Notes under the pieces: generated by a model | What the model was told of the DNA's origin: nothing | Database searches by the model: none | The model's input: only the letters and a program-made list of their open reading frames with translations | Origin: Yoonia sp. R2331 | Lineage (GTDB): Bacteria > Pseudomonadota > Alphaproteobacteria > Rhodobacterales > Rhodobacteraceae | Assembly: GCF_041103235.1 (NCBI RefSeq) | Contig: NZ_JBGCUN010000001.1 | Span: 2,666,001 to 2,730,000, forward strand | DNA length: 64,000 bases | Direction of reading: 5' to 3' | Part shown: in pieces, positions 1 through 8,594 of the stretch | How positions within the stretch are numbered: the stretch's first letter is position 1 | Layout of the letters: every line of letters starts with the position of its first letter | Position numbers and translations under genes: made by a program

Positions 1-1235
1 ACCAGAGGGCGTGCGAAACTGTGTTTCCCGGCCAAGTCCAATACGGCGTTGCGGAAGGTTTTTGACATGTCGGATTTGGGTGTCATGAAATCTGTCGCGC
101 GCGACGAGTTCAGGATGTTTTCGTCAGCGGCATATCCCCGCTCTTCGCCGTAACTGTCGAGTAGGGTATCCGGGGCCAGCCCCTTGATCACCAGATCCAG
201 TTTCCACGCAATATTTTCAGCATCTTGCATGCCTGAGTTCGCGCCACGTGCACCAAATGGCGACACTTGATGCGCACTATCACCGGCAAAGAAAACGCGA
301 CCATGGCGAAAATCCTTCATGCGGCGACACTGGAAGGTGTAGATCGACGTCCAGACCAGTTCGTAGTCTGGCACCTGTCCTGTTTGGCTCGACAGCATCG
401 CATCCACACGGGCGCGGATTCGGTCTTCGTCCAGTTCCCTATCGCGGTCAATATCCCAGCCAAGCTGGAAATCAATGCGCCAGACATCATCAGGCTGTTT
501 GTGCAGCAAAGCCGACTGACCGCTGTCTTTGAACGGCGGTTCAAACCAAAACCAGCGCTCTGTCGGGAAATCTGCGGTCATGCGAACGTCCGCGATCAAG
601 AAATTATCTTCGAACACGCGGCCGTCGAAATCGAGCCCCAACATGCTGCGTGTCGGAGACCGTGCCCCATCACATGCGATCAACCAATCCGCTTCAAGGG
701 TGTAAGGTCCGTCGGGGGTATCCACCTCTACGCGGACATGATCACTCTGCGACCGCACTGACGTGACGGCATTGCGCCCGCGCACCTCAATCGGGGCACC
801 ATTCCGCTGCGCGGCTTTTATTCCGTCGAACAAAAATTTTTCGAAATAGGGTTGCTGAAGGTTGATGAAGGCCGGGTTACGGTGGCCATCTTCTGGCAGC
901 AGGTCGAACGCGAACAACTGGGTGTCGTTGTGAAATACCTTGCCGACGTTCCAGACAACGCCTTTGTCCAGCATTTGCGCGCCCACGCCAAGGCGATGGG
1001 CGATTTCGAGTGTTCGCTTGGCAAAACAGATGGCCTTGGACCCGTTGCCAACCCCGTCGTGGTCATCCAGCACCAGAACCGGGGTGCCGCGTTGCCCAAG
1101 GTCCAGCGCAATTCCAAGGCCAACGGGACCACCGCCGACAATGACAACGGGATGGCGGCGCGGCGCTGCATCCTGATCTGGCACTTTGGCGTAGGGGTAA
1201 AGCTTGAAGACGGTCTCGTAGCGTTGGGCGACCAT
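1..1235 (-). CDS. FAD-dependent aromatic monooxygenase, 3' end cut by window edge
   Basis: The frame stays open from the ATG at 1235 to the window edge, giving about 411 codons without the C-terminus. The N-terminus has a dinucleotide-binding fold (VVIVGGGPVGLG) and, near residue 320, the second FAD motif of the PHBH/MhpA class (FFAGDSAHQVSPFGARG). This class uses NAD(P)H and O2 to hydroxylate phenolic rings. SD GGAGGA lies 8 nt before the ATG. It is last in the hmgA-maiA-fahA-MBL operon, 23 bp after the MBL gene, so it probably supplies a substrate for homogentisate-type cleavage, for example by ring hydroxylation of a hydroxyphenylacetate. That substrate is inference; the family is secure. 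Confidence 0.85.
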   Translation of the reverse strand, partial: MVAQRYETVFKLYPYAKVPDQDAAPRRHPVVIVGGGPVGLGIALDLGQRGTPVLVLDDHDGVGNGSKAICFAKRTLEIAHRLGVGAQMLDKGVVWNVGKVFHNDTQLFAFDLLPEDGHRNPAFINLQQPYFEKFLFDGIKAAQRNGAPIEVRGRNAVTSVRSQSDHVRVEVDTPDGPYTLEADWLIACDGARSPTRSMLGLDFDGRVFEDNFLIADVRMTADFPTERWFWFEPPFKDSGQSALLHKQPDDVWRIDFQLGWDIDRDRELDEDRIRARVDAMLSSQTGQVPDYELVWTSIYTFQCRRMKDFRHGRVFFAGDSAHQVSPFGARGANSGMQDAENIAWKLDLVIKGLAPDTLLDSYGEERGYAADENILNSSRATDFMTPKSDMSKTFRNAVLDLAGKHSFARPL

Positions 1236-1258
1236 ATCCGATCCTCCGTCTGCTGCGG

Positions 1259-2209
1259 TTACCCTTGCAGGGCTTCCCACATTTCAATGTCGCGTTTGTC
1301 CGTCCAGATGCGCGGGTGGGCGATCCCGCGCGCCTCGTCGTAGGCACGGGACACGTTGAATGGCAGGCAATGTTCATAGATCGCGTAATCTTTGAACTTC
1401 GGGTCACATTCGGCCCGCACCGCTTCCCACGCCTCCTTAAGAGAGCCGCCCGCCACCGCGACCTTTGCGGCAGGCCGATAGGTGCTGTCGACAAAATCAC
1501 GTGTGGATTCAATGGCCCGCTCGCAGGCATCTTTGCCAATCAGTGCGCCGCCGCGCCCCGGCGCGATGGCATCTGCATCATAGGCTTTGATTTTGTCGAG
1601 CGTATTGCCCCAATCCGCAAAATGGCCGTCGCCGCAATAACAAGCCGAATGGTCTTCGACGATGTCGCCGGTGAAAAGCACGTTCTGATCCGGAACATGG
1701 ATCACCGCGTCTCCGGCGGTATGCGCACGCCCGATCTGTTTTATATCTACGCGGCGATTGCCCAGATAGACTGTCATGCTGTCGTTGAACGTGGTCGTCG
1801 GATAGGTCAGGCCGGGGATGCTCTCATGACCCTCGAACAGGCGCGGGAAGCGTTGGAACTCGCTGTCCCAATCCTCTTGGCCCCGCTCCATCACCATAGA
1901 GCGCGCCGCATCGGACATGATGATCTGGCTTGCACCAAAGGCCGATGCGCCCAGCACGCGGACGGCGTGGTAGTGGGTAAGCACCACATGGGTGATGGGT
2001 TTGTCCGTGACCCCCCGTACCTTTTCAATCACCTTTTTGGCCAAGCGCGGCGTGGCCTGCGCTTCTACGATCATGACGCTGTCGTCACCGATAATGACGC
2101 CTGAATTTGGATCCCCCTCGGCGGTAAAGGCCCAAAGTCCCTCTCCGATCTCGTCAAAGGTGATCTTTTTCTCAGACATGTCCCCTTGGGACGCAAAAGC
2201 CTTTGCCAT
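1259..2209 (-). CDS. Metallo-beta-lactamase-fold hydrolase with reduced metal site
   Basis: 316 aa MBL-fold protein of unknown substrate inside the homogentisate operon, 5 bp after fahA. The core His-x-His is present (THYHAVRVLG, H79 and H81), as are H163 (GRAHTAGD) and D182 (LFTGD). However, the Asp-His that normally completes HxHxDH is Val-Arg (83-84) and the usual final PGHG histidine is Arg219 (APGRGG). The second metal site therefore looks lost and a single metal is expected. Start at 2209 has SD AAAGGA; an alternative ATG at 2179 (MSEKK) has an SD that sits too close. Context suggests a thioester or lactone hydrolase in aromatic catabolism, but no substrate is shown. Confidence 0.85.
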   Translation of the reverse strand: MAKAFASQGDMSEKKITFDEIGEGLWAFTAEGDPNSGVIIGDDSVMIVEAQATPRLAKKVIEKVRGVTDKPITHVVLTHYHAVRVLGASAFGASQIIMSDAARSMVMERGQEDWDSEFQRFPRLFEGHESIPGLTYPTTTFNDSMTVYLGNRRVDIKQIGRAHTAGDAVIHVPDQNVLFTGDIVEDHSACYCGDGHFADWGNTLDKIKAYDADAIAPGRGGALIGKDACERAIESTRDFVDSTYRPAAKVAVAGGSLKEAWEAVRAECDPKFKDYAIYEHCLPFNVSRAYDEARGIAHPRIWTDKRDIEMWEALQG

Positions 2210-2214
2210 GATGG

Positions 2215-3438
2215 TTATCCTTTAATTGGGTCGTCGTGGGCGGGCAGAACGGTGCCGATGCAGGCACCAAACCCTATTGTGTAACCGTCGCCTTTGGCCG
2301 CGCCATGCAGGCCAAGGGTGTCGCCATCTTCGATGAAGCTGCGCGTGCCGGAAGCGGTCTCAAACGGCTCCTTCCCGCCCCAGCTCAGTTCCAGCAGCGA
2401 TCCGCGGTTTTCACGCTCCCGGCCCGAGATCGTGCCGGATCCCAACAGGTCCCCCGTCCGCATCGGACAGCCTGATGTCGTGTGGTGGGCGAGTTGTTGT
2501 GCCGCAGAATAATACATCTCTTTGTAGTTGGTGCGGATGATCGTCTCGCCGTTCAGCGTTACGGTAAGCGGGATGTCATAAAGCATCGGACCGGTGTCGC
2601 GCAGATGTGGCAAAAGCTCTTTCTCTCGCACCGGGGTGGCGCAGCGGAACGGCTCAAGTGCTGCCTTGGTGACGATCCACGGGCTTATGGTCGTTGCCGT
2701 CGCTTTGGCCTGAAACGGTCCAAGAGGTTGATATTCCCACGCCTGGATATCCCGCGCCGACCAATCGTTTAGAAGCACATAGCCAAAGATATTGGCATCC
2801 GCCTGATCCACACTGATCGGACCATTGGATGCAGCCCCGACAATGGCCCCCATCTCAAGCTCAATATCGAACCGCGCGGACGGAGCCCATCGCGGGGCGT
2901 CATCGTTCGGCCCCTTGAGTTGCCCCCAAGGGCGGCGGATATCGGTGCCGGAAACCACGACAGAGGACGCACGCCCGTTGTAACCAATGGGGATGTGCAG
3001 CCAATTTGGGGGCAGCGCATTTTCTGCGCCCCTGAACATGGTGCCCACGTTTGTGGCGTGGTGCTTGCCCGCGTAAAAGTCGGTGAACTCCGTTACGCTA
3101 AAGGGCATGTGCAGTGTCACGTCGGCCTGTGGCACCAGCGCCTCGTTCCGCTCTGGCGCACCAATCGAGAGCATTTGCGTCAGCGCCGCCCTCAGCGCCG
3201 CCCAAACCTCGGGGCTTTGTTCCATGACCCCGTTCCAACCGCGTGGATCTTCCAGCAGCGACTTTGAAATGGGCAAATCATTTGCCACACGGGCGACGTC
3301 AAGAATGCGGTCGCCGATGGCCACCCCCAGTCTTCGCGGACCATCGCCATCAGAAAAGACACCGTAAGGCAGGTTATTGAGGGGAAAAGGTGTCTCGGCT
3401 GAATTGGCCGAGGCCACCCAAGATTTTTGAAGTGTCAT
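2215..3438 (-). CDS. fahA: Fumarylacetoacetase
   Basis: 407 aa, the usual size for the two-domain FahA that splits fumarylacetoacetate into fumarate and acetoacetate, the last step of tyrosine/homogentisate degradation. Family segments seen: DFYAGKHHATNVG near the catalytic His, the metal-binding FDIELEMGAIVG, and NDWSARDIQAWEYQPLGPF. The ATG at 3438 (MTLQKSWVAS) overlaps the maiA stop as ATGA. Reading further upstream gives a 19-residue extension lying inside maiA that looks non-native, so 3438 is chosen. Co-transcribed with hmgA and maiA. Confidence 0.97.
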   Translation of the reverse strand: MTLQKSWVASANSAETPFPLNNLPYGVFSDGDGPRRLGVAIGDRILDVARVANDLPISKSLLEDPRGWNGVMEQSPEVWAALRAALTQMLSIGAPERNEALVPQADVTLHMPFSVTEFTDFYAGKHHATNVGTMFRGAENALPPNWLHIPIGYNGRASSVVVSGTDIRRPWGQLKGPNDDAPRWAPSARFDIELEMGAIVGAASNGPISVDQADANIFGYVLLNDWSARDIQAWEYQPLGPFQAKATATTISPWIVTKAALEPFRCATPVREKELLPHLRDTGPMLYDIPLTVTLNGETIIRTNYKEMYYSAAQQLAHHTTSGCPMRTGDLLGSGTISGRERENRGSLLELSWGGKEPFETASGTRSFIEDGDTLGLHGAAKGDGYTIGFGACIGTVLPAHDDPIKG

Positions 3439-4067
3439 GTTGCATCCATTTGGTTTTCGGGTCGGGCTGCGTCGAAAGCCGGCAAGTCGAGGCATCTTTG
3501 TTCGATATCAAGAAGGCGGGGTGTAGCCGACAGATCAAATTTCCAGCGGTGTGCATTATATAGCTGTGCAACAAGGCAGATGTCGGCCAGCGTTGGTTGA
3601 TCGCCAAAGGCGAAGGGCGTGGCAGGTTCAATCAGCGCAGCAAACGCGGCAAACCCATGGACCATCCAATGCTGCATCCAAGGCAGCCCCTCTTCCGGTC
3701 CGGCAATGTCTTTAATCTGGGTCACTACCTTGAGGTTGTTGACCGGGTGCACATCGGTCGCAATGACCATTGCCGCCGCCATGATCCGCGCGCGCAGCAG
3801 CGGGTCATTCTTTGGCAGCAAGGGCGGTTCTGGCTCCAGATGATCCAGATAGTCGAGGATCGCCATGGATTGTGTCAGCACCGCGCCGTCTTCCAACACC
3901 AGGGTCGGCACGCCCTGGATCGGGTTCAGCGCGACGTAGTCGGGCGCGCGCTGCGCACCTGCAACCAGATCGACCGGGCGGGATTGATATTCAATCCCCT
4001 TCATCGCCAATGCGATGCGCACCCGATAGGACGTCGTGGACCGCCAATATGTGTGAAGGATCAACAT
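3435..4067 (-). CDS. maiA: Maleylacetoacetate isomerase (zeta-class GST)
   Basis: 210 aa glutathione-S-transferase fold. The N-terminal STTSYRVRIAL corresponds to the SSCSWRVRIAL signature of zeta-class maleylacetoacetate isomerases, and NPIQGVPTLVLEDG is the glutathione-site loop. It converts 4-maleylacetoacetate to fumarylacetoacetate using glutathione. The ATG at 4067 lies one base after the hmgA stop; the upstream in-frame extension reads through hmgA and is rejected. It is translationally coupled at its end to fahA. The Cys common in the signature is replaced by Thr, as in many bacterial members. Confidence 0.95.
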   Translation of the reverse strand: MLILHTYWRSTTSYRVRIALAMKGIEYQSRPVDLVAGAQRAPDYVALNPIQGVPTLVLEDGAVLTQSMAILDYLDHLEPEPPLLPKNDPLLRARIMAAAMVIATDVHPVNNLKVVTQIKDIAGPEEGLPWMQHWMVHGFAAFAALIEPATPFAFGDQPTLADICLVAQLYNAHRWKFDLSATPRLLDIEQRCLDLPAFDAARPENQMDAT

Positions 4068-4068
4068 G

Positions 4069-5424
4069 TCACTTCTTGCCCGGTGAACCGTCGAATTTCT
4101 TTTCGATGTCACCCCAACAGTCGATGTAGTCGTCCTGAAGCGGGGCTTCGGTCGCAGCGAAGTGGGTCAAATGCTGCGGGAACCGGGTTTCGAACATGAA
4201 CGACATTGTGCGTTCCAACTTATGCGGCCCAAGGTTGGCGTTTGACGCCTTTTCAAATGCCTCGCGGTCGGGGCCATGTGGCAGCATCATGTTGTGCAGA
4301 CTCATCCCGCCGGGTACGAACCCCTGAGGCTTGGCGTCATATTCGCCATAGATGTTGCCCATCAGTTCCGACATGACGTTCTTATGGTACCAGGGCGGGC
4401 GGAATGTGTCCTCGGCCACCATCCAACGCTCACGGAACAGAACAAAGTCGATGTTCGCCGTTCCTGGCTGACCCGAAGGCGCGGTCAGGACCGTGAAGAT
4501 GGATGGATCAGGGTGGTCGAACAGGATCGCGCCTACCGGGCAAAATGTCTTCAGATCGTATTTGCAAGGCGCGTAGTTGCCGTGCCAGGCCACGATATCA
4601 AGCGGCGAATGGCCGATCTTGGTCTGATGGAACTGGCCGCACCATTTGACTGTGACGGTCGATGGCACCTCGCGATCTTCAAACGCCGCAACGGGGGTTT
4701 TGAAGTCGCGCGGGTTGGCCAGCGCGTTTGCGCCGATGGGTCCACGATCCGGCAGGTCGAATTTCTGGCCATAGTTTTCGCAGACGAAACCACGACACGG
4801 GCCATCAAGGACCTCGACCCTATAAACAAGACCACGCGGAATAATCGCAATTTCCTGAGGGGCCACATCCAGAACGCCCAGTTCGGTCGCGAACCGCAGC
4901 GTGCCTTCTTGTGGTACGATCAGCAATTCGGAATCGGCGGAATAGAAATAGGCGTCTACCATGCTTTCGTTCACAAGGTAGATGTGGCTTGCCATGCCGG
5001 TTTGCGTGTTCACATCGCCCGCCGTGGTCATGGTGTGCATGCCCGTCAGCCACGTCAGCGGCGCGTCGGTTTGTGGCACCGGATCCCAGCGATACTGACC
5101 CAAAGAGATCACGTCGTCCTTCACATGCGGCGCAGTTTTCCAATACGGAAGGTCGATCTTCTCAAAGCGATGGCTATGTTTAACCGACGGCCGGATGCGG
5201 TAACACCAAGTGCGCTCTGGCATTGGCTGCGTAAAGGCCGTGCCGGAAAGCTGTTCGCCATAAAGCCCGTAGTTACATTTCTGCGGGCTGTTCATGCCCT
5301 GTGGCAAAGCCCCTGGCAGGGCCTCCGTTTCAAAGTCATTACCCCAACCCGGCATGTAACCTTCATGCGTGCCCACAATCGAAGGCGCGCGCTTGAGGCC
5401 AGAAATCTCAGTCGTTTGTTGCAT
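4069..5424 (-). CDS. hmgA: Homogentisate 1,2-dioxygenase
   Basis: 451 aa. Opens the homogentisate ring with O2 to 4-maleylacetoacetate using Fe(II). The iron ligands are visible with family spacing: H347 and E353 in [18 protein letters not shown] and H383 in [18 protein letters not shown] (H281) is the conserved active-site loop. First gene of the minus-strand operon hmgA-maiA-fahA-MBL-monooxygenase. It is divergent from a MarR gene across a 69-bp gap holding two candidate operators, so substrate-responsive derepression is likely. No 4-hydroxyphenylpyruvate dioxygenase gene is in the window. Confidence 0.98.
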   Translation of the reverse strand: MQQTTEISGLKRAPSIVGTHEGYMPGWGNDFETEALPGALPQGMNSPQKCNYGLYGEQLSGTAFTQPMPERTWCYRIRPSVKHSHRFEKIDLPYWKTAPHVKDDVISLGQYRWDPVPQTDAPLTWLTGMHTMTTAGDVNTQTGMASHIYLVNESMVDAYFYSADSELLIVPQEGTLRFATELGVLDVAPQEIAIIPRGLVYRVEVLDGPCRGFVCENYGQKFDLPDRGPIGANALANPRDFKTPVAAFEDREVPSTVTVKWCGQFHQTKIGHSPLDIVAWHGNYAPCKYDLKTFCPVGAILFDHPDPSIFTVLTAPSGQPGTANIDFVLFRERWMVAEDTFRPPWYHKNVMSELMGNIYGEYDAKPQGFVPGGMSLHNMMLPHGPDREAFEKASNANLGPHKLERTMSFMFETRFPQHLTHFAATEAPLQDDYIDCWGDIEKKFDGSPGKK

Positions 5425-5434
5425 TACCCGGTCC

Positions 5435-5446
5435 TTTCAATTGAAA
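5435..5446. promoter_or_regulatory. 12-bp perfect palindrome upstream of hmgA (MarR operator candidate)
   Basis: TTTCAATTGAAA is a perfect palindrome 11-22 bp upstream of the hmgA start codon, the position where a MarR dimer would block the promoter or early elongation. CCAA/TTGG arms follow at 5447-5461. Binding by the adjacent MarR is inferred from position. Confidence 0.55.
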
Positions 5447-5464
5447 CCAATTTATAGTTGGCTT

Positions 5465-5490
5465 TGTAACTAACAAGGCATAAAGTTACA
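5465..5490. promoter_or_regulatory. Inverted repeat TGTAACT-N12-AGTTACA before marR
   Basis: Perfect 7-bp arms at 5465-5471 and 5484-5490 with a 12-bp spacer, ending 3 bp before the marR start codon. It would suit autoregulation of the MarR gene. The regulator that binds here is not shown by the sequence. Confidence 0.45.
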
Positions 5491-5493
5491 TTT

Positions 5494-5928
5494 ATGACTA
5501 ATATTTCCGATTACGATCTGCGGGACTTCACGCCATACCTGCTGAACCTCGCATCCGAGACAACGAGCCTCGCGTTTCAACAGCACTACCGGGACACTTA
5601 CGGGATGTTGCGCACGGAATGGCGGGTTCTGTTTCACCTCGGTCAATATGGCCCACAGCTCGCGCGGGATATCTGTAACCGGGCCCGGCTGCACAAAACA
5701 AAGGTTAGCCGCGCAGTTCGTGCGCTTGAACTAAAACGATATCTGCGCCGAAGCGAAGATTCCAAGGACCGCAGGCAAGAGCTGCTGGAATTGACGCCCA
5801 TGGGCCGCAGTGTGTTTGCTGAACTTCGCCAGGCCGCGCAGAAATTCGATGAGAACCTTGTTGCGCAATTCACCCCGGAAGAGCGCGCGACCCTTAAGCA
5901 ATGCCTCGCGCGGATCGCTGACCTGTAG
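5494..5928 (+). CDS. MarR-family regulator of the homogentisate operon
   Basis: 144 aa winged-helix protein. Recognition region: LARDICNRARLHKTKVSRAVRALELKRYLRR. The wing follows as SEDSKDRRQELLELTPMGRSVF, a typical MarR D-x-R-x-R wing. Divergent from hmgA, sharing a short gap with two inverted repeats, so it most likely represses hmgA-maiA-fahA until an aromatic ligand binds. No clear SD beyond an AAGG about 15 nt upstream. It ends 4 bp from the convergent aldehyde dehydrogenase gene. Confidence 0.93.
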   Translation: MTNISDYDLRDFTPYLLNLASETTSLAFQQHYRDTYGMLRTEWRVLFHLGQYGPQLARDICNRARLHKTKVSRAVRALELKRYLRRSEDSKDRRQELLELTPMGRSVFAELRQAAQKFDENLVAQFTPEERATLKQCLARIADL

Positions 5929-5932
5929 ACCG

Positions 5933-7417
5933 TCATCGGGGCGCAACGGCCATCCACGCCGTCTTCATGTGGGACACCTGATCAAGCGCCCGCAAAGACC
6001 GGTCATACCCGTATCCCGATTGTTTTACGCCGCCCATCGGGACGGTCACATCCGTGCCGCCATAGGTGTTGACGTGGACAACCCCGGCCTGCAAATCTCT
6101 CACCATCCGGTTGGCACGATCAAAATTGGACGTCCAGACCCCCGCAGCCAATCCAAGGTCTGAGTCATTTGCCAACGCAATGGCCTCGGCTTCGGTGTCA
6201 AACGTTGTGACTGTTAAGACGGGGCCAAACACCTCATCGCGAAAAATCGCGTCACTTGGGCGAACGTCATCGAAAATCGTAGGCGCCATATAAGATCCCG
6301 CGTCGTGCAGGCTGTGGCCGCCGGTCACCAGTCTGACCCCAGCGGCTTGTGCAGCGGCCACATGATCAAGGTTGCGCTTGAGTTGGTCGTGCGAATGAAC
6401 CGCCCCAATATCGTTGGCAGGATCCAGCGGATCACCGATGCGCAGGCTTTCGGCCATGGCAACTAACCTGTCCAGAACCTCGGTCTTGATGCCCGACTGC
6501 ACCAACAATCTGGACCCGGCGACACAGGTTTGCCCCGAATTGCGAAAGATCGCACCGATGGCAGCTTTGCAGGTCGCTTCGATGTCAGATGTATCATCGA
6601 AGATGACGTTTGGGGATTTGCCACCAAGCTCAAGATACACGGGCTTCAGGTTCGACTGCGCAGACGCCATCAAAAGCTGCCGCCCGGTGCCCCCGGACCC
6701 AGTGAAGAGCAATGCATCAACGTCATCGTGGCCAGCCAGCGCAGCCCCCGCTTCGTGTCCATGACCAGTGACCACGTTGAAGACACCGGAGGGAAGACCG
6801 GCCTCCAGCGCCAGTGTCGCGATCCGCAACAGGCTGAGGGACGCGCTTTCGGACGGTTTCAGCACAACCGAATTCCCCATCGCTAGCGCAGGCCCGATTT
6901 TCCACGCCCCGATCATCAAAGGAAAGTTCCAAGGCGTCAGGACGCCGATCACTCCGATTGGCTGCCGGTGGATCAGACCCAGCCGATCGTCAGCTGAGGG
7001 CGCGATTTCACCGCCGACCTTGTCGATTGCTTCCGCGTAATAACGGATGGTTTGGGCACATGACGCGGGCTCTGCTTTCAACGCCATTGCGAGTTCGGTG
7101 CCGTTGTCACGTACCCCAAGCACGGCCAAAGGCAGCGCCTCAGCATCAATCAGATCCGCCCAGCGCAGCAAAACCGCTTTGCGTTGTGCAAGGGGCATCT
7201 TCCGCCACCGACCATCGGCGTAAGCAGCGCGCGCTGCAATCACAGCTGCGTCAACGTCTCGCACTTGCGTTGCGGGAATCGTCGTGATTGGCGCACCGTC
7301 GATAGGTGATGTGACGGTGATTCTGTCGTCTGTTGTCTGATGCCTCCCATCAATCAGGTTTGACTGATCGGAAACCTCAACAGACCTCAGAATTTTTATT
7401 TCGTTCAAATCCAGCAT
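5933..7417 (-). CDS. NAD(P)-dependent aldehyde dehydrogenase
   Basis: 494 aa, full-length ALDH superfamily. Catalytic residues seen: N164 (TPWNFP), E263 (LELGGKSPN) and nucleophile C298 (NSGQTCVAGSR). It resembles the PuuC/BetB-like branch that oxidises amino- or hydroxy-aldehydes. Start chosen at the ATG at 7417, which has SD AAGGTGG; a GTG six codons upstream lacks one. It is divergent from the split-dikinase operon across a 118-bp gap with a long inverted repeat. It therefore likely oxidises the aldehyde made by the GMC oxidoreductase there (inference). Confidence 0.92.
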   Translation of the reverse strand: MLDLNEIKILRSVEVSDQSNLIDGRHQTTDDRITVTSPIDGAPITTIPATQVRDVDAAVIAARAAYADGRWRKMPLAQRKAVLLRWADLIDAEALPLAVLGVRDNGTELAMALKAEPASCAQTIRYYAEAIDKVGGEIAPSADDRLGLIHRQPIGVIGVLTPWNFPLMIGAWKIGPALAMGNSVVLKPSESASLSLLRIATLALEAGLPSGVFNVVTGHGHEAGAALAGHDDVDALLFTGSGGTGRQLLMASAQSNLKPVYLELGGKSPNVIFDDTSDIEATCKAAIGAIFRNSGQTCVAGSRLLVQSGIKTEVLDRLVAMAESLRIGDPLDPANDIGAVHSHDQLKRNLDHVAAAQAAGVRLVTGGHSLHDAGSYMAPTIFDDVRPSDAIFRDEVFGPVLTVTTFDTEAEAIALANDSDLGLAAGVWTSNFDRANRMVRDLQAGVVHVNTYGGTDVTVPMGGVKQSGYGYDRSLRALDQVSHMKTAWMAVAPR

Positions 7418-7465
7418 GTTAGCCCACCTTCGCACAGGATCGTGAGGTTGTTTTTAAATTGTTTT

Positions 7466-7499
7466 GTTGCAAATGGAATATTTTTATTTCAAATGCAAC
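7466..7499. promoter_or_regulatory. Imperfect palindrome in the ALDH / dikinase divergent promoter
   Basis: GTTGCA at 7466-7471 is mirrored by TGCAAC at 7494-7499. The arms continue imperfectly inward through AT-rich sequence. It lies midway between two divergent genes and is the best candidate operator for the MarR regulator encoded at the far end of the operon (17323-17817). The link is inferred from location. Confidence 0.5.
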
Positions 7500-7535
7500 T
7501 AAATTACGTTTGAGCGGACGGGAGGACGCGCAGCG

Positions 7536-8594
7536 ATGGACACAGGCCTCATTCACCCACTTCAACCCGATGGCGACGAAGCATTTCTCGGCGGAAAAGG
7601 TCTGCGCCTTGGTGAGTTGATCGGCATGGGCTGCAACGTCCCCAAGGGCTTTACCGTAAAGGCTGTTGCGCTCGACCAGTTGATCGAAGGCACGACCCTT
7701 GGCGATCAAATCAACACTGTTCTGGATGGTCTAGACGCCGCCGATGATGCCGCCTGCAATGCCGCTGCTGCCCAAATCTCCGCAGCGATCTGCGGTGCGA
7801 CCCTACCTGCTGCGATGCGCGCTGCCTTCACACAGGCCTACGATCAGCTTTGTTATGACACGCGCACGCTTAGCCTGCAGGTGGCCGTGCGGTCATCCGC
7901 AGTTGGTGAAGACGCCAAAGACGCAAGCTTTGCCGGACAATTTGAAACATTCCTTGGGGTTGCGGGCCATGATGCCCTGATCACGCATATCAAAAAGGTA
8001 TGGGCCAGTTTGTACAACGCCCGCGCCATCGGCTACCGCGCCCGCAATGATTTGGGCCGCCACGGCCGCATGGCTGTTGTTGTTCTGGAACTGGTCAATG
8101 CGCGTGCCGCTGGCGTTGCCTTTTCCGCAGACCCGCTGACGGGCAAGCGGGACCGGATCGTCATCGAAGGCAACTGGGGGTTTGGCGAATCCGTTGTGCA
8201 AGGTGTCGTGACCCCGGACCGCGCCATCGTTGATAAAACGGACCTGCGGGTGCTGGATGTCGCCGTCACCGAAAAGGTCATCGTATCTGTCTTTGACGCG
8301 GCCAAAGGGCTGGTTGTTGAAGTGCCCACACCGGATCTGTTCCGGCATGGTCGCGTGTTGAATGATGAGGAAATCAAAGCCATCGCTGCGGCGGTGCGCA
8401 GCGTCGAAGAAAACGTCGCGGGGCCGATTGATGTCGAATGGGTGATCCCGGCGCACCGCGCGGTGGGGGACCCGCCGGTTCTGGTTCAGGTGCGCCCGAT
8501 CACCACATTGGGCCAAGAGCCTGCGCCCGAACCTGCCCCCGCCTGGAACCCTGCCGCATACGCCGGCAAATATGCGTTTGGCGTCAAGGGATGA
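7536..8594 (+). CDS. ATP-grasp (PEP-synthase N-domain) subunit of a split dikinase
   Basis: 352 aa matching only the N-terminal nucleotide-binding domain of PEP synthase or pyruvate phosphate dikinase. Seen: GGKGLRLGELIGMGCNVPKGF, AVRSSAVGEDAKDASFAGQ, GVAFSADPLTG and the closing VLVQVRPITT. There is no phosphohistidine or PEP-binding domain. The missing swivelling domain is on the protein at 14877-16601 of the same operon. This subunit layout is that of phenylphosphate synthase (ATP-binding beta subunit) and of CreH in p-cresol degradation. Expected role: take the beta-phosphate of ATP and pass it to the partner's histidine, giving AMP and Pi. SD GGGAGG; ATGA overlap with the next gene. The final ~25 residues are Pro/Ala-rich. 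Confidence 0.88.
   Translation: MDTGLIHPLQPDGDEAFLGGKGLRLGELIGMGCNVPKGFTVKAVALDQLIEGTTLGDQINTVLDGLDAADDAACNAAAAQISAAICGATLPAAMRAAFTQAYDQLCYDTRTLSLQVAVRSSAVGEDAKDASFAGQFETFLGVAGHDALITHIKKVWASLYNARAIGYRARNDLGRHGRMAVVVLELVNARAAGVAFSADPLTGKRDRIVIEGNWGFGESVVQGVVTPDRAIVDKTDLRVLDVAVTEKVIVSVFDAAKGLVVEVPTPDLFRHGRVLNDEEIKAIAAAVRSVEENVAGPIDVEWVIPAHRAVGDPPVLVQVRPITTLGQEPAPEPAPAWNPAAYAGKYAFGVKG

Noticed and set aside
4276-5457. 393-codon plus-strand open frame opposite hmgA
   Set aside because: Antisense shadow of an unmistakable dioxygenase gene.
7536-8594. Annotation as PEP synthase or pyruvate phosphate dikinase
   Set aside because: Only the ATP-grasp domain is present; both the phosphohistidine and the PEP/pyruvate domains are missing, so it cannot be a complete enzyme of that kind.
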